The notes: a model not told the origin generated them from the sequence alone. DNA of 64,000 nt from Leptodontidium sp. MPI-SDFR-AT-0119 (GCA_020726505.1 JAHLEZ010000002.1:3658001-3722000); one strand, 5' to 3'. Numbered from the stretch's first letter, positions 1 to 13,234 are shown. Numbers and translations are program-made.

Positions 1-2250
1 GTAAATCACTCGCTGGCTTTAACACGGACGCCTTCCTGAATATCCGAGGAGACGCTACACCGGCCTCTCAAAGCAGCGGGTCCAGGACTCCCACGGCACC
101 ACCACGCATGTTCTCTGATCGATGTGTAAATGTCTTCTTCCAGGAATGGGCACCACTATTCCCGGTCCTCCACAAACCAACCTTCTTGCGCTTGTACGAG
201 GAGTACATGACGAACCCAGAAGACGTGACAGATCCACACAAGTTGGCTCAACTGCATCTTGTTTTCAGCATTGCCGGAATCTCCAGCGACATCCCCGACA
301 AGGAGAATGTTATTCTTTGCGAAAGCCAATGGCGCCAATCTCTTGAATCGATTCTTATGGACAACACACTTGTAACGCTTCAATGTCTTATTCTTGCGCT
401 CATGTATTGTATCGCGAAAGCCGACTACACTCGTCTACAGCATTACAAGGGCATCGCCGTCGGACTTTCACATCGACTTGGACTGCACCAGAACCAGAAG
501 CGCTTTTCATTTGGTGCTCTGACAATTGAGACTCGGAAAAAGGTGTTCTGGACTCTATATACTGTTGACTGGTAAGCCGAATTTCAACTGTTAACATCAA
601 TTTTACTAACAGCTTTAGCTTCTCTGCTGCTTTGCTAGGCCTACCGAAACTTCTCAAGGAAGGAGATATCCATGCGGAGTACCCGTCCGATACTGATGAT
701 GAGTACGTGACTGAAAAGGGGTTCCAACCAACTCTACCTGGCGAATCCACCAAGATCTCGAGTGCTTTGGCTCTGTTCCGTGTCTCTCGTATCTTGTCGA
801 AGGTTTTAGATCAGAACTACCCCGCCGCTGCGACACACGATCTCTCACTTCAGTCTCTTCTAGCGCTTGAAGGAGAATTGACTGAGTGGTCTGATAAGTT
901 ACCTGCTCATTTGAAACTTACTTTTGCTCAAGACAAGCCATCAACAGATGTCACAGGAAGCCGTTCTGCGTTGCTGGTAAGCACGGTACTCATGTGATGG
1001 TAATCTCAAACTAACATTCATAGTCTCTTGCGTATTACTACATTCGAAGTCTAATTCACCGTCCTGCCGTTGGCTCGACCCTCGGCACCAAATCATCACC
1101 ATCTGTCATTTCTTTGGCCGAATCTAGCAAACATATCATCCAGATAGTGCAACTTTTGGAGGAGAGGGGCATGTCCTTCTCGTTCTGCGTGAACAAGAAT
1201 GAGATGCTCACTCTTTGCGGATTGAGTCTGCTCTATCAAGGATTGGACCTCAAGCAAGCGGGGAAGCTGATGCAAGATGGCCAACGCCTAGTAGCAGTTG
1301 TCGTCAAGCTACTCGAGAAGGCCGATGCTCCAGGTGCTGCCGACTTCAAGAAGTTAAGCACTTCGATGTTCAAGGTCGAAACCCAAGCAGGAAGTCCAGT
1401 CAGTCGAAGTCCTAACGGGATAAACGCCACCCCAAAGAGCTCCAAATCGACACCATCACCCGCTGCTCCAAGACAACAGATCCGGCCTCAAATCTACCGA
1501 CACGGAAGTGCGAGTATGAGCGAGAGTGATCTCTTGGCACAGCAAGAGAAGCTCCGACGGGCCACTGTTCCAAACATCAACATGCGCCAAGAATACATCC
1601 CACACGGACGCAGCTCCTTAGATTCTGCACGCTCGGAATCGCCGATGTCTAATCGCAATCACCGCAACTCAGCCTCGCATCTGATGACGATGTTGAAACC
1701 TCGCCTGATCAAGAACGAAAAACCGCCTAATCTCGACTACCTCTCCCTCAGTAACACTCCCGTCGCCTCGCAACCGCAATCACCCATCCAATCTCGCTCC
1801 CAACCACCCCCTATCAGCGCACACACTCCTATCTTCCCTCATTCTGGAGGATACCCTTCGACGAAAGCATCCGGTGTCTCAGCATCCGAGTGGGAAGCCC
1901 TCCTCGGCTCCCTCGACGGCGGCCAAACAAACCTCTACGACGCAATCTACGGCGGTCCCGCGCTCTCGCTGACCGAGAACCCCTCTTCCAACTACGGAGA
2001 CTGGTCGCCGGATTCGCAGTGGGATATGACGTCTTTGACGATGAATGATTTCGGCAATGGTCCCGGCGCAGCGAGGAGCGTGTTGAGTTTCAGTGAAGAG
2101 AGCCTTAGTTCGGGGGAGGAACTGTCGGTCAGCGAGTTGGCCTTTGGTGGTGGGGGAAGACAGCATGATTATGGACGTGCTATGATGAGGCCTGGGAGTG
2201 TGGGGGATGGGTATTTGCTTGAGGGTTTGGATGCCGCTTTTGGGTTATGA
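1..2250 (+). CDS. facB: Zn2Cys6-type transcription factor, FacB/Cat8-like, 5' truncated
   Basis: Partial gene entering from the left edge; about 717 residues are in the window as exons 1-571, 619-976 and 1024-2250. The introns (572-618, 977-1023) have GTAAG donors and TAG acceptors and rejoin the frame exactly, giving TVDC-FSAALLGLPKLLK and ALL-SLAYYYIRSLIHRPAV. The visible part is the fungal-specific transcription factor middle homology domain (from about FFQEWAPLFPVLHKPTF to LIHRPAV). It is followed by a long Ser/Pro-rich, probably disordered tail, with SEWEALLGSLDGGQTN and an acidic, Gly-rich C-terminus that could activate transcription. The zinc cluster would lie upstream of the window. 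FacB/Cat8 proteins activate acetate and gluconeogenic genes. The assignment rests on recalled similarity of the middle and C-terminal motifs; another member of the C6 family is possible. Confidence 0.8.
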
Positions 2251-3647
2251 GTTATGATTGGTCGTATATGAATGATTCTGGGAAATTGGGATGAAGGTAC
2301 GGTACGATAATGGCGTCATATGGAATTGGATTCGGATTCGGAATTGGAATTGGATATATCTTACTTGCTTGTTTTCTTGCTTGAGTGGGATGGTTTGAGT
2401 GTATCGTATCTACTTCCAGATACCCTACTTACTGCACGGGAGAGGTGTCAATTGGAGCCGAGCGGTTACATTTCAAAATGGTTGTCGTTGTTTTGAGAAG
2501 GGGTTTCGTTTTGTTGGAGAATTGATTGAATGATTGAATGCGTATCAGGATATTCCCTAAGCGAGTGAGTTTTCGGATGCTTGTTATTGGGATTTTCAAA
2601 ATTTTCTTGTATGTTCTTCACTTTTCTTCTAGGAAAGGCATATATTTTTTCCCTGTTCATTTGAATTTATTGTATGTATGTATCTTATTTAAGAGTAGTA
2701 TATATTATACGATATGAAGTGATGTTTAAACGCCGAGAGTCTTCCGTTTCTGACATGTTGTGTTGAAACGAAATTATACTCCCCAACTCTCCCTCCTCTC
2801 ACGCTCCGTTTACACCATCCACCACCATTTCCACAGCAATAGCCCGTCCGAGAGAAAGATTCGCACAACATCCAGCTCCAGCACGACGCTGTCAAAGCGG
2901 GAGACGAGGAGCGAGCGAAAGGAAAGGAAAGTAGGCGTGTGAGTGGTAGTCGGGGTACGAGTCAGGAGGATGAGGAGAGTGGGATGAAGGCAAGGGCAGG
3001 GATGAGTTTTTTTTTTTGTTCTCTTATTTTCTTTAGGTTGGGCTGGTTGCAGGGCGGGAAGGGGTTGAGTTAGGGTTGCTGGGAACGGTACCTACTTACT
3101 ACTAGTAATACCAAAGAAAAATAGTAAGCTGTGGTTAATTTTACCTTTTCGTGATATTTTAGAAACGATTGGTATGCAAGATAAGAGGTGGCGGTAGGTC
3201 ATAATCGGGTCGAGTCAGAAGCACGAGAAGTATGCGGGCGTGAGCTGATATTGAGTGGGGTATGGTGTGATGTTTTCTTCTTTGAAAAGGTGGATGTTGG
3301 GGATTGCGGGGGATCGCGGGGTGATATGCTCATATTGTGGATCCTTGGTCTGATCTGGTCTGATCTGGGTTTGATATCTCGGAAGGATTTCTGGGACCAT
3401 GGTGGATGAGCAGGAATGGAATATTGTTATTGGTTAGTTGATTAGTTGAGGAATAAGGAGAAAGTAAATAAAAATCAGGTGGTCATATAATCATCGATGT
3501 AAAATAGTTTAGTACGGCCAAGAAACAAGAATAAGGTCATTCCACTTATTAGCCACGCCTATCCCAGAACGCCATTTGCTATGCTACTGTCCTCTATCCT
3601 TGATGAACGCCTGACTTTTTTGGTTTTTTCGTTACCGAATTGCGGGG
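2251..3647. other. intergenic region
   Basis: Tail-to-tail gap between the FacB-like gene and the GTPase gene. The first few hundred bases are presumably 3' UTR: repeated ggaattggat motifs, then T-rich sequence around 2580-2700. Short open frames here lack codon structure or splice logic. A T-run lies at about 3007-3018. I see no gene. Confidence 0.5.
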
Positions 3648-5080
3648 TTATGCTCTGCCGACTTTGAAGGAGAGAATCTATGACCTGTTAGTATTGAATC
3701 ATAAAAATAGGGTAATATGAACAAACATCGTTCTTCCCAACCATCACGATATCATCTTCTGCAACCCTGACACCACCTGCACCCTCCACATAAGCTAACG
3801 GCGCGTCCCCAATAACCTTCCTAGCACATTCCGCAACAGTCGTGTTCTTCTTAACCAATACGCAGTCCCTAAAGACGGCATTGGAACCAGAAGCGCCAGA
3901 GCTAAAAGATGAGATATTCCTCACGGGGAATACCGGAACGAGACCGAGTAGCGCGGCAGCCCGAGACAGGACCTGCACAACACCCGTCGACCCGAAGCGG
4001 TACAGCACCATATCCTTCAGGTTCTCGATGCGGTTCTTGAGTTTCTCATCGAGTTCCTTCAGTCCGCCACCGGTGGGGTCTCCATCCGCTATGAGGTCCT
4101 CCCGCGTGTCCACGAACTCGCTGCCTTCCGTGTACCTGACGAAGCCCTGCTTGGCTAGTTTCCGGAGGAAGACTTCTGAGATGGCGGAGCAGAGGACGAT
4201 GGATTGCGGGTCTTGCATCTTGGCGATCTTGCTGATGTTCTTGTCTGCGTCGGCGTGGTCGATCTTGTTGAGCGCTATCACCGTGGGGAACTTCTCGTCC
4301 GTGAAGGCGTTGACTACTTTGTCTACCGTCTCGTCGGACCAGTGCTCCAACGGCTCTTTCAACCCAAGTCTATCCAGTGTTCTCGCTACGACTGAAGCCG
4401 TTGATCCGTATCCTGAGAATTGTCCTTGAAGCGTTTCCACAGCCGTGGCTTTCACTGCTATGTGCCGTCGTTTGATAGATCCCCATTTCCCCATCAGATT
4501 CCCTCGTATCCATTGCACGATCTCGGATCTCAACCAGACGATATCCTGCGATGGGTCGTAGCCTCTCGTCGCCTTGCCTTCTGCGTCTGTTGTCCCACTC
4601 ACGTCTACGACATGGACCAGCGCATCCGCATGTCGTAGATCGTCAAGAAATTTGTTGCCCAGCCCCTTGCCCTCGTGAGCACCTGGAACGAGTCCTGCGA
4701 CGTCGAGGAGTTCGATGGGAACGGACCTTCTGCCATTGACGCAGGCGCCGTAGTTGGGTTTACAGCGGTCGGAGAGGTTGTGTCGCGCGCAGGCACATTC
4801 GATTTGGAGGTAGCCGATGGCGCGTTGGGGGTCTATGGTGGTGAAACTAAGACGAGATATATTTCAGCAGATGTTCGAGGATTCGGAAGTAGGCAGGTAG
4901 GTAGTCGAGCCTTACGGGAAGTTGCCTGTCTCTTGTGAGCTCGAGTCCTGTTTTCATAGCGGGGTTGGTCTTGGTTGTTCACGCACCGACTTTGGAGCTG
5001 GCATCGGTCAAGCTGTTCAAAGTGGTAGATTTACCACTTGATGGCTTGCCGACTAGACCGATTAAGGGATCTCGTGGCAT
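3648..5080 (-). CDS. Obg-like GTPase, YGR210C/YchF-related
   Basis: A 417-residue GTP-binding protein in four exons: 5080-4987, 4925-4916, 4846-3727 and 3677-3648. Exon 1 starts at ATG 5080 and holds the P-loop [12 protein letters not shown]. Exon 2 is only 10 nt. Exon 3 holds the G3 region [19 protein letters not shown] and the NKID specificity motif. Exon 4 is 30 nt and completes the TGS-like C-terminus (DILSFKV). All junctions restore frame: 31 codons plus 1 nt, then 10 nt, then 1 nt plus 373 codons. Without the last intron the frame would instead read into [11 protein letters not shown], which does not fit the family. YGR210C-type proteins are conserved in fungi and archaea; their cellular role is not well defined, and ribosome association is likely from the Obg family. 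It converges on the FacB-like gene. Confidence 0.9.
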
Positions 5081-7151
5081 TGTGAGGTCCTTGCTGGGGA
5101 GTTGAGTCCATTGATGGATGGGTTGTGTGGTGGGATGTAAGAATTGAGGCGATAAGGGATGGAAATTTCTCGGTTAGTGACGAGATGTACGGATAGTGGG
5201 CTGGATGTGTTTATCTGAGAACAGCCTGCATGCTCTTGTATCTTTAGAGGTACTGTAGAAGATAAATTGATTGTTGTAATTCCTTAATTCAAATTAGAAG
5301 TGAATGTGGAGTCAAAGGATGGATAGGATAAGATTTATGAATTGATCTCAGAGAAGCTGCTCAAACTTATCACATGGAAAAAGGAAGTGAATCAAGAATA
5401 CCAGTTGCAGTTGCAGCCGAGGCTTGTTACTCCACAGTCTTTGAATGTCCCAAAACCTTCCAGAACATTGGACAAGCCTCAATGTCTAAAAAATCGTATC
5501 AAATGCCGTGAGAGCACCTAGGGAGTGTTGTACAATGGGTTCGTGAGCATTCGAACTACTCCCATGCCTTGCCTTACTAATCCCTAGGATCTCATCATAA
5601 TATTCTTATTCTCAAGCTAAGATCTCTAGAATCGCCGCATACCTACGGTAATTTGCCATCCAGACCCATCATATGATCTATCTTGAGAGTCAGGACTCTC
5701 TTCGAGTCTTCATCCGCCACAGGCAATGCTCCAGTTTATTTCCCTCTCTCGGTCCAATACTGGGGTTCAGATCTTCATTCAGCCCTGGAAGTTCTGGCCC
5801 TTCTGGGCAACTTTCTAGTCACCTGGATGCCCAGACCTCGGATTCGCATGGCGCCTTGACAACATCGTCATAACGGTTAGCAGCTCTAGACCGGAATCCC
5901 CGGTTGTGTAGGGAGGGCCACTGGGTCTTGTACTGGGATGCAGGCAGATGTTTGAGAAGCAAATTAACAAATCTGATCAAGGGAGAGGGCAGGCAAGGCT
6001 GACTGACTGAAGAACATGGATATGCCGGAAGTCGGCAGAACGAGAACCCTCGGGCTTGGCTTCAAGGAAGGGGGAGGGTGAATAATGAGTTAGATGCCTG
6101 GTGAAGGCCAGGGTCCACAGCACGGCAAGGTCAGGAAGTCAAAGTGTTGGACGGGAATCTCTTCAACGCCACGAGTTCTTTTGAAATGCCATGTTCTGGG
6201 TTTCATTGCTCTGACCACGAGCTCGGAGAAGGCAAAAGCAAAAACCGGACTCATGCAGATATCCTGAGCTTTTCGCCAGTGGCTGACGCTTCTCCTCAGC
6301 CACATCTCGAAACGTGTGTTGCTTTAAAAATAAGTCTAAACCAGGATATGGCTTGAATCAACTGGACGTGATGGGACACTTGCGGAGATCCGACCAACTT
6401 TACTTGGCACTTGGCGCGGTTGGTGACGCAGTTGTGGCTGAAGAAATTCGTGGTGGGTTGGTTGGAAGGGTGCTGGGATTGTGGTGGACAGGGGGAGGAG
6501 GGCTTTGGATGCCCTCATGGAAGCATTGGATGTGCTAGGACTTGTTTGTGTTTGTAATAGAGCCGTCAATTTTTTGAGCTTGTTATAGTCTTCTCTGTTT
6601 GGCATATTCACTAAGTAACGCAGTACAGTATTCTGTTTAAATAAGAGAGTATGGTATGAGTTTTGAGTAGAATACATAACAGGATAGTAGGAGCGGAAAG
6701 ATCTCGGCAGAGCAAAGCAGGGCTGCAACATCAGATGATGATTCGTACATTGGAAATCGGTTGATCGGACAAGAAACAATGCAACAGGTAGAGAGGGCAC
6801 TGTAAATCATCCCGATCCAGACAAGAGAACAAAAGCTGGCACGAGACAAGGAATTGGAAGTGAGTGGGTGGATCAAAGATGATCTGATTCCCAGGTCCTC
6901 CCTCCCCTCTCCATCCCTGCCTCGCCTCGCCGGCCGAACACCACGTCATACTTCCCACCCAGCATAGCATACCAGAGCAGAGCAGAGGGCGTCGGTCAGT
7001 CAGCGTTGCTTAAATAAAGACAAAGGACATCGCACCCTTCGATTCCTCTTCTCTCATCAACAAACCACCACACGTTTGCACCATCTTCCAACACAATCGC
7101 TCTACTTCAACCTCCTCACACCAAACAACCCCCAAACACACAACCTTCACA
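5081..7151. other. long intergenic region, 5' flank of pmp3 and GTPase
   Basis: About 2 kb between divergently transcribed genes. It holds no open frame with recognisable protein similarity. The last 200 bases before pmp3 are C/A- and pyrimidine-rich (CACCACACG, CCTCACACC), as in many strongly expressed fungal promoters. Short frames such as 6336-6800 on the minus strand look like noise. Confidence 0.5.
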
Positions 7152-7680
7152 ATGGCATTCACAGCAAGGTAAGACTTCACCCCCACCACCTTCAGCCAGG
7201 TCAGCCATGGGCGCTGTGGCAGACGCCCACGCTCATGGCCTCGCCGGATCACCACGGAAAGTGAACAGAACTGACATTTCCTCCCAGCGATATTTGCAAG
7301 ATCATTCTTGCCGTCATCCTCCCACCTCTTGGTGTCTTCCTTGAGGTAAGCAAAGCGCAAAAGCCCCATTCAATCCAACCCCAAGCTCCTTCATACTAAC
7401 ACACACATAGCGAGGCTGCGGTGCCGATCTCCTCATCAACATCCTGTTGACAATTCTTGGTTACATTCCTGGAATCATCCACGCTCTGTACGTATTCCAC
7501 CCTCCTCTATCCTGCCCAGCCTAGCTCGGCCAACCCATCAACTGCCGCTGCACTTCTTGGAAATGGGGTCCCACCCCTCTTCTCGACGATCCCCATGTTC
7601 CGGAAGCGAAAAAGCGAGCGTCGCATCCTTCGTAACAACTGCTAACATACCCTTCCAGCTACATCATCCTCAAGTATTAG
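7152..7680 (+). CDS. pmp3: PMP3/UPF0057 plasma-membrane proteolipid
   Basis: A 57-residue protein in four exons: 7152-7168, 7288-7345, 7411-7487 and 7659-7680. The product begins MAFTASDICKIILAVILPPL and ends HALYIILKY. It has the two hydrophobic helices and central conserved ERGCGADLLINILLTILGY loop-helix of the UPF0057 (Pmp3/stress-induced hydrophobic peptide) family. All three introns have GTAAG or GTACG donors and YAG acceptors and restore frame (AG+C, phase 0, CT+C). In yeast Pmp3 influences plasma-membrane potential and salt tolerance. The exons are so small that simple ORF finding misses the gene. Confidence 0.95.
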
Positions 7681-9028
7681 AGTGCTCCTCACGATGCATC
7701 TCCTTAACTCTCGATCTTCCTAAACACACCTCAACCCGACGAAGCCCGCCTCACATATTCTTCGTCGCCCTTCATTCACAGCTCGGCGTTTAGCGGTCTT
7801 TCATTTCCAACGAGAGTGATCCAATCCTTGGCACGGCATGTTCGGCTTTCTGGGATCTCTGCGCCTTGCGTCTGCGCTGGCTTGCGGTACTTGATTACGC
7901 TTAGCTGCAGCAGCGGGGTGCGGCCCATAATACCCTGCCTTAGAAAGAAACCGACCGGACATATTGGACAAGGGTTGTTTCTCTGGTCATGATTGTATGC
8001 GGATGGGGGGCTGCACAATTATTTTGCGACTTTTGTTTTGCGCTTTTGCTGGTCGTTGGAAGAGCAGTTTTCTCTCATCTTTTTCGGCTTTCTGCTGCCA
8101 GCATCTCTACGGAGTGTGGCAAATTGGGGGAAATGGAATAACGGACGGGAGACGGCCTGTTACATGATAATTTAATTGAATCCAAACGATTCCTGATACC
8201 CTCTACAAACAAAAGCTGTCCAGCTGTCCTGCTTGCTTCGGATTGAGATAACTTATGGTGACACTGTTTGAGAACTCATGTTGTGACGGTCTGATGAATT
8301 GTGGTTACCTACCTGGTACCAGGCTGCAGTGTACCGTCTTACAAGACAATCAGATACCAATGATATTTGATTTTGATTGAGTAAGAATTACGGTTTCCCG
8401 TGGCCGAGATTACAAGAGATAGGTTCGCCTTACGAGAGATCTAGTCTCTCATAGAGTGGCTGGGAATAGGCAATTCGTACTTCGTATATGACGTCACGTG
8501 TGGATGGTCAAAAGTTGGGATACATTAGGCACCTAGTTTCTAACTGAAAAGATTAATCATTTGAGAATCATATACAGAGTGAAGAATATGTGCGATTTGC
8601 TCTGCCGTCGCATAACTTGTATTTGTTGCTTTTTGCAAGGTGTTTCTGAGATGGTAGATACGTGGATGACCTCAGAATACTTGCCCAAGCAATTCGACTG
8701 AGGAGTTCCCATCTTAATAGTAAACCTCTAAATCGATCCTCACGCTCCCATATCTACTTTCCACTCATTCTTTAATGCAAAATAAAAAACCATAGGGATT
8801 TCTTCACTCCAAAATTCCATGTTGATTTCCTCCCACCCACGTGACAGCCACCACAAGCCCACAATCGGCGCTAAGATTAGCGAGACCAAACTCTTGGCGC
8901 CCACGATCTCCCCCCCCATTCGCGAAACTTTTTTCCTTCAACCTCCCTCACAACCAACCCATACCATCTCAATCAACCTCTCGAATCGGCGTAGGATTAA
9001 TACCTCTTTGCGACCAATTCCAACAAAA
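7681..9028. other. intergenic region
   Basis: 3' flank of pmp3 and 5' flank of the eL22 gene. The end contains CCCACGTGAC (around 8836) and a pyrimidine-rich stretch at 8900-9020 typical of a ribosomal-protein promoter. I see no additional gene; frames at 7776-8175 are short and without recognisable similarity. Confidence 0.5.
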
Positions 9029-9789
9029 ATGGCACCATCCACAGTATGTACATGACACCGCTTTGCTGTTGGCCCGCCTCACGTTCATTTTTGTTCGTGA
9101 GGTTGCGGCGTGATACAGTAGGCTAAGTCTTCTCGAATTTATAGAAATCCTCCAAGGGCAAGCAGGCCAAGGTTACGAACAAGGTATGCATATACTCCTT
9201 TCTATTCCCCCCTCCCTTCCCCAATAGACCTCCCTTCACTTCGCAGACTCCCAGAGAAGTTCCTTCTCTCGGGGTGTCGAATTGGTTGCGTTGGTTAGGT
9301 TGTGTTGGATGTCGTGAGCAAAAGTCGAAGATGCACCGCTGACACTCCTTTCTTCTTCAAAGTTCATCATCAACGCCTCGCAACCCGCCAGCGACAAGAT
9401 CTTCGACGTCTCCGCCTTCGAGAAGTTCCTCCAGGACAAGATCAAGGTCGACGGCCGCGTTGGCAACCTCGGCGAGACCGTTCAGATCTCCCAGATCGGC
9501 GATGGAAAGATCGAGGTCATTGCGCACACCCAGTTCTCAGGCAGATACTTGAAGTACTTGTGAGTTCTTCCCTACACTACGCTACATGTCCGGCATGGAA
9601 TATATGTTATTGTTGTTGGGTAGATGGATTAGGGGATTGAGGCTAATGTGCGCGTGTGATAGGACAAAGAAGTTCCTCAAGAAGCAACAGCTCCGCGATT
9701 GGCTCCGTGTCGTCTCTACCTCCAAGGGCGTCTACGAGCTCCGATTCTTCAACGTCGTCAACGATGCTGATGAGGAGGATGATGAGTAA
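9029..9789 (+). CDS. rpl22: 60S ribosomal protein L22 (eL22)
   Basis: A 125-residue cytosolic large-subunit protein in four exons: 9029-9043 (five codons), 9145-9183, 9363-9559 and 9663-9789. The product starts [19 protein letters not shown], has the eL22 core ([17 protein letters not shown], then [20 protein letters not shown] and YELRFFNV) and ends in the acidic DADEEDDE tail typical of eukaryotic L22. Introns follow GTATGT or GTGAGT donors. The early, dense introns are typical of ribosomal-protein genes in filamentous ascomycetes. Confidence 0.97.
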
Positions 9790-10524
9790 ATGTTTGTCCG
9801 TTTAGTGGATCGGGAAATCATACACATGATGGATGAAGGATGGATGGATGGGTGACATGATGGGTGGAATGGAGGTTCACGTTGCATAGATCTATCGATT
9901 TTTCGTGTCAATGCAGAGCTCTTCGACCCTCGATATGGTTTTGTGGAGATGTAGTGATGATTGTGAGGTATGAATGTGATTGTTCTGTGACGCTGTGTTG
10001 GTAAGTGTTTGCAGCTTGTAAAGGGTTCTGGTACAGTGCTGGAGTGATATTCGTACATACTGGTATATTTAGTGGCTGCAAGGGGAACCTCTCAAAGCTG
10101 AATCACTTCTGAATGAGTGGATAGCAAGCTCTTGAGGAAGCACCACAGAAACGGATCTTTCACTCACTTACACAGCTTGTAGCCGATGTTCCATCGGACA
10201 GGGGCTTTGTGATGAAGGGATTTTGCTTCGAAGTCATAAAACTAGAATTAGGACTTGTAATTGAGAGCCATCTAATATCAAGTTCACTCCGAGGATTTCC
10301 AAGCTCCCATCTCGCATGGAGCACTTGTAATATATCAACATAACATGGCCGAATTGAGAGAGTCTATTCTAGTCTACAGTCTACATGATATACAATACTC
10401 CCACAGAGTTGGATATCCCTCCCAAACGCCACTATATATCATCACATCACATCAATCCAATCCCACCCACCCAACCATCCAATCCAATCCACCACCAATC
10501 CAACCTTATACATCCAGCCAACTA
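9790..10524. other. intergenic region between convergent genes
   Basis: 3' flanks of the eL22 gene and the mitochondrial carrier. It contains GGATGGATGG-type short repeats at 9828-9860 and an A/C-rich, ATCCAATCC-like stretch at 10440-10510. The plus-strand frames at 10345-10884 run into the carrier's antisense and are not credible genes. Confidence 0.5.
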
Positions 10525-11787
10525 TCAAGGCAACGCCCTCATAACCCCCTCAAACGCAACAAGCGCTACGGCATTCGCAGGAAACGCGCGCAAGAAGCAC
10601 GGCACGAAACCCCTCCAGAACCCCCTAACTCCATTCTCCCTATACACCGTCCTGGCCGCCATTCTCCAATTAGCAAACCGTCTCTCCCCATCCCCCAGAC
10701 CCCCCGCAAGCGGATCCGTCATGATACGCTGCTTAACGACATCACTGGGATAACTCGTAATCCAAAAGACCTGCGCGCTGAGTCCGCCAGCCCAGAAATT
10801 TATCGCGGGCGTGCTCAGGGATGTCTTTTCGGAGAGGAGACGCGAGAAGACGTCGTAGCTGCCCCACCAGAAGAAGAAGAATGAGCGGAAGAGCAATGTC
10901 GCGGATAGGCCATGGTAGAGGCCTGGGAGGCCGTGATATCGATATATTTTCCGCGCGCAGTCGATCGGTCCTTTGTAGAGACGTTCGGACTTTTTGGAGG
11001 AGTATTGGATTTGGAGACGGGCTTTTATGTGTTCGACGGGGGCGGCTATGAAGCTTACTGTTGCGCCGGCCTGGGTGGTTGGTGGCGTTAGTTGGGGGTT
11101 CTTTGAAATGTGCTGGGCGAGGAGGGGTTTGGGATGGAGAGAGGGGATGGAGGGGTTGCTCAATTGCTTGCCAACCACCGGGGAAATGTGATAATGTTAT
11201 ATATGCGTATGCGAACTGAAATAGAGCTTGCTCACCATAACACCAGCCATAGCATGTCCAATCGTAGGGAGTTTATGCAGCTTCTCGTCCGGGAGGGGTA
11301 GATCTCGCTGAGCGAGGGCCGAGGGGGAAGCTGCCATTCGATGGGGATTGAACAACGTCCGATGCAAGACCTTGCGATAGTATGTCAATGAACCTAGCAT
11401 CAAGCTATCCATGAACATCCATCCCACGAGCGGAGGCGTCGCGCCTTTGTATAGACCTGCTACGCCTTCTTTCTGGACCGTCTGGAGGAGGCATTGGAGA
11501 GGGCCTGAGAAGCGTGCTGAGTCGGAGGTTTGGAGCCGGACTTTGATTGTGTCGAAGGGGTGGCCGACTGTGAAGGTAAGGTAGTCAGTAAAGTAAAATA
11601 ATACAGACTTGATAGAGGTCGAGGTTCAATGTGCGGCGTGGAATTGCGGATATTAGAAGTTGGGGAATTTGAAGGAGAGATAGATAGCTCCAGCAAGAGA
11701 AAACATACCAGTCAGCTTCGCAACGCCGGAAAACACTCCTGCCACAAAGCCCTTATAGTTGCTCTGGCTCTTCTCCTTCTCCGCCAT
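10525..11787 (-). CDS. mitochondrial carrier family (SLC25) protein
   Basis: A 318-residue inner-membrane transporter in exons 11787-11709, 11567-11236 and 11070-10525. It shows three carrier repeats with signature helices: PFDTIKVRLQ, PVEHIKARLQ and PSDVVKQRIM, each followed by a short G-rich segment (GLYKG, GLYHGLSATLLR-like, GFWRGFVPCFLRAFP). The start MAEKEKSQSNYKGFVAGVFSG matches the family's usual length. An in-frame upstream ATG at 11898 would add 37 residues without family support. The organisation resembles the YMC/carnitine-acylcarnitine branch, but the substrate cannot be fixed by eye. Both introns end in CAG and restore the frame. Confidence 0.93.
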
Positions 11788-13234
11788 CGTATCAGGCTGC
11801 TTCCGCTGCTGGTTTTTCACTTCTTCATGGTTTAGGTTTGTGGAACGGTTGCTGAGTGTGAGATGTTGATGGATATCCTGTGAGGATGGGGTGACCAATC
11901 AGAAGGGTGGATTACAGATACACCAGGGTATGATTTTGGACGCTGACGGGGCAGACATTTGTGTGGGGCTTAACGAGGGGCTTCTGGGGAGAGTCAACAT
12001 CGTGGATTTCTTCACTTAGATATGACTATTGACTCCATGTAACAATAAGCAGAAATCTATAGAATCTTCATTCAAGATTGCTAAGATTAATTTAAATTAT
12101 CATTGTTTCGCATCGTGGCCCATGCACAATTTCATAACCGACTTGCTCGCATCTCAAAGGACGATATCGGCTCTCATCAATGGTAGGTAGATGGTCTCGA
12201 GATGAATTAAGTAGGTAATTTGAGACTATTATCATTCCAATTGAAAGTGCTCGTTTCTCCACCTCACTCTCGGACCTCAGACTCCTCTCTTCAATCTCAC
12301 TCATTTAATGCATCCCCTCTCTCCACCGGACTGGAACCCTTACATCAACAAAGGAATTCTGTTCTCAATGAAAAGTGCAACATAGCATAACTGGAGGTGC
12401 TTACTATTCTACCCTTTCCAGATAGGACTGCTAGAGGACCACACACTATCTTCTGTCCGCGCTTCTCGCTTTGATGAATGAAGAATACGGATTTCCTTGA
12501 GCGGAAATTGTTTATCCGTTATAGCATTTCCAACGCTATCTAGGGAAAAAAGTACAATTTAAATATGAATTTGGCTTGGATCCAGTCAAGATCTAGAGCT
12601 CCGTTCCGGAGCCTTATTTATTCTGCTCGATGATTTGTTTCTACCTCATGTGCTAAGCGAGGAGGAATTGGGGGTCTCGCTTCTGACTCTACCACTGTGC
12701 CTGGACTACAGTTTTGGGACAAACATAGTGGGTCTCGGCGATGTCAAATCAGAGATCTTCTAGCGTCCAATGGAGATGTTTTAGTTGAGGAGATAGGGAT
12801 CTACATGTGACCCGTGACAGGGAACACAAGACTCGCATATCACTTCTGTATTAAGACGAGCTGAGCTGCCACTTTAGAGTCCCACACTCATACTTTGTAC
12901 TAAGGGTAATAATCTAACCTTTTTCGTATGTGCTGTATGACCCAGATTTTGCTAGTTACTTGTACAAACGGAAAAGAATAAAGCGAATTAGCTCATTGGT
13001 TGATTTTCCTTGCAAAGTGGAATCTTCGTCGGAGTAGTACTGCACACAGACACAAAAGGTTAGATATTCGGGCATGTACTAAAGTATGCTTCTAGGTCCC
13101 CGAAGCAGATCATGCCGTAAGTGAACAAGACCAAGATGATAGTGAGGAATAGCAACTAAGGTCGGTACATAAAGGCAGACCATCCCGCTCATTTACCAGA
13201 ATCACGAAGGAAAACCAAAGCAGGCAAGGCAAAC
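11788..13234. other. intergenic region
   Basis: Shared upstream region of the carrier (minus) and the secreted protein gene (plus). It is moderately AT-rich with no coding signal on either strand. I see nothing I can name. Confidence 0.5.

Noticed and set aside
3842..4429. 195-residue plus-strand frame
   Set aside because: Antisense of the Obg-like GTPase, whose P-loop and splice structure are convincing.
10345..10884. 179-residue plus-strand open frame
   Set aside because: It overlaps the 3' flank and antisense of the mitochondrial carrier; composition is Pro/Ser/Thr-rich shadow sequence with no family signal.
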